From the NCBI GenBank assembly GCA_049975325.1, contig JBNGDW010000079.1, positions 1-6,592 of the forward strand: 6,592 nucleotides of DNA. Reading direction: 5' to 3'. Positions within the stretch are counted from its first letter, which is position 1. The number at the start of each line of letters is the position of its first letter. The position numbers and the translations under genes were made by a program. Positions 5,516 through 6,592 of the stretch are shown piece by piece. The stretch is from JBNGDW01 sp049975325 (GTDB taxonomy: Bacteria > Cloacimonadota > Cloacimonadia > JGIOTU-2 > JBNGDW01). Below the pieces are notes generated by a model that was not told the DNA's origin, did no database searches, and worked only from the letters and a program-made list of their open reading frames with translations.

Positions 5516-6415
5516 TTATTTTTCTGCACAGATCATTCCCAGTGCTATGGAATGTAATTTTACCTCAGCCGTATCTGCCCTTGATGTTATCAATATTGGT
5601 ACTTTTGCACCCATCACCACATGAGCCACTCGGAGATGTGCATAGTAGGTGAGTGCCTTACCCAAAATATTTCCTGCCTCTATAGTAGGAACAATCAAAA
5701 CATCAGCGTCTCCTGCCACCGGTGATTCTATACCTTTTATTTTTGCGGCGGTTTCTGAGACTGCGTTATCCAGGGCAAATGGCCCGTCCACAATACAGCC
5801 TTTTATTTGGCGGCGTTTATTCATTTGTGCCAGAAGAGCAGCATCAAGAGTAGAAGGCATTTTAGGATTTAGCGTTTCGACAGCACTGAGTATTGCTACC
5901 TTTGGGTTTTGATTGCCAAGATGGTGGGCAACAGCCACTGCATTTTCTATAATAGCGGCCTTTTGCTCAAGGTCAGGATAGAGAATTATTCCGCCATCGC
6001 TCATTAATGTCAAGCGTTCCTTTGTCTCAAAAACGAAAACATCGCTTAACAATTTTCCTGTTTGGAGTCCGCGCTCTTTATCAAGGCAACCCTTCATCAG
6101 CTGAGAAGTGCTTGTCTTACCCTTTAAGATAAGTTCTGCTCTTTTTTGATGAATAGAATCAATAGCTCTTTGGACAGCAGCATCAAGATCAGGTTCATCA
6201 ATTATTTCGAATGAATCACACATCTCTTTGTCAATAGTTTTAATAAAAGATAGTATCTTATCTTTATTACCGATTAAAAGGAAGTCAGCGATGTTTTCGT
6301 TTTTTGCAGAAATAGCTGCTTGAATTGCAGCTTCTGTATCAGCCCCGGGAATGGCGACCTTTTTAGTGGGAAATTCCTTGACTCGTTGTATTAACTCATC
6401 GAAACTTTTTATCAT
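5516..6415 (-). CDS. ptb: Phosphate butyryltransferase / phosphate acetyltransferase family protein
   Basis: Transfers an acyl group between CoA and phosphate (acyl-CoA + Pi to acyl-phosphate + CoA), the step before an acyl kinase makes ATP. The 299-residue length matches Ptb and the short PTA_PTB-family proteins. Family landmarks are LILKGKTSTSQLMKG (95-109), SDGGIILYPDLEQKAAIIENAV (starting at 139), IVDGPFALDNAVS (208-220), VAGDADVLIVPTIEAGNI (233-250) and VPILITSRADTAEVKLHSIA (272-291). Substrate choice between butyryl, branched-chain acyl and acetyl groups cannot be read from these motifs, so ptb is the nearest name and not a proof of specificity. No butyrate or acetate kinase gene is in the window. 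The ATG at 6415 has GGAGG 7 nt upstream; an in-frame ATG at 6436 would put that site inside the coding region. It is probably the first gene of the ptb-GMPR-cdd group. Confidence 0.93.
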   Translation of the reverse strand: MIKSFDELIQRVKEFPTKKVAIPGADTEAAIQAAISAKNENIADFLLIGNKDKILSFIKTIDKEMCDSFEIIDEPDLDAAVQRAIDSIHQKRAELILKGKTSTSQLMKGCLDKERGLQTGKLLSDVFVFETKERLTLMSDGGIILYPDLEQKAAIIENAVAVAHHLGNQNPKVAILSAVETLNPKMPSTLDAALLAQMNKRRQIKGCIVDGPFALDNAVSETAAKIKGIESPVAGDADVLIVPTIEAGNILGKALTYYAHLRVAHVVMGAKVPILITSRADTAEVKLHSIALGMICAEK

Positions 6416-6422
6416 ATAACTG

Positions 6423-6427
6423 CCTCC
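6423..6427 (-). promoter_or_regulatory. Ribosome binding site of ptb
   Basis: GGAGG with a 7-nt spacer to the ATG at 6415, a near-ideal Shine-Dalgarno. It argues against the ATG at 6436, which lies upstream of it. Confidence 0.7.
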
Positions 6428-6504
6428 GACATTCATTTAATCTAAAATATAAGCCAAAAAGGTGTTTTTATTTCATAGCATTTATTTACATACTTTATCC
6501 ATGG

Positions 6505-6592
6505 ATGGAAAAGAAAGAGTATAAACAACATCTTAATGCAGAAAAAAATTATCTTAAAAAGCAAAAGAAGATTAGAAGATTGAAAGCAGTAA
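6505..6592 (+). CDS. Possible 5' end of a divergent lysine-rich protein (cut by window edge)
   Basis: The only candidate gene on the plus strand. An ATG at 6505 opens 29 codons that continue past the edge without a stop, beginning MEKKEYKQHLNAEKNYL and continuing with KKQKKIRRLKAV. The composition is strongly basic and helical, with no recognisable domain in so short a piece. There is no clear Shine-Dalgarno; a second ATG at 6501 is in another frame and soon meets a stop. If real, it is transcribed divergently from ptb, and 6437-6504 would hold both promoters. The frame may be open by chance, since AAA/AAG-rich sequence rarely contains stops in this frame. Confidence 0.3.
   Translation, partial: MEKKEYKQHLNAEKNYLKKQKKIRRLKAV

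Noticed and set aside
6456..6469. AAAAA-GGTG-TTTTT hairpin upstream of ptb
   Set aside because: The stem is five A-T pairs only, too weak for a terminator and expected in AT-rich intergenic sequence.
1..6592. CRISPR array, insertion sequence, riboswitch or toxin-antitoxin pair
   Set aside because: No regularly spaced direct repeats, transposase motifs or terminal inverted repeats were seen. The gaps between genes are too short for a known riboswitch, and the XRE protein's partner is an integrase, not a toxin.

Overview
The window is a compact, AT-rich bacterial chromosome segment in which nearly every gene lies on the minus strand, so it reads right to left. Overlapping or nearly touching genes, a tRNA with an encoded CCA end, and an omega-subunit gene next to guanylate kinase are ordinary bacterial features. 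Two things point, by inference only, to an uncultivated candidate-phylum bacterium (Omnitrophota-like or similar): a 16-bp GC-rich palindrome repeated inside two genes, and a small XRE regulator paired with an unusual integrase. No stretch longer than about 160 bases lacks a gene or RNA.

Right part (6415 to 4091): a phosphate butyryl/acetyltransferase (ptb), a CBS-less IMP dehydrogenase/GMP reductase family enzyme and a cytidine deaminase (cdd) form a probable operon with gaps of 41 nt and 1 nt. The last two are nucleotide-salvage enzymes. Right of ptb there is a short divergent reading frame, lysine-rich and cut by the window edge, of unknown status.

Middle part (3986 to 1040): after a 104-nt gap with a candidate promoter comes an information-processing cluster: guanylate kinase (gmk), RNA polymerase omega subunit (rpoZ, overlapping gmk), a family 4 uracil-DNA glycosylase and the replicative helicase DnaB. 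The palindrome TCCGCCAGCTGGCGGA lies in both the glycosylase and dnaB genes, translated in different frames.

Left part (964 to 1): a tRNA-Pro(TGG) gene is followed, 67 nt past its 3' end, by a 63-residue XRE-type regulator and then, 4 nt later, by a tyrosine recombinase that runs off the left edge. This has the layout of the integrase end of a mobile island inserted at a tRNA gene. The recombinase carries an extra N-terminal domain resembling the HARP motif of SMARCAL1-type proteins. No complete undescribed system can be shown here; the best candidates for novelty are the palindromic insertions and the XRE/HARP-integrase module at the tRNA.
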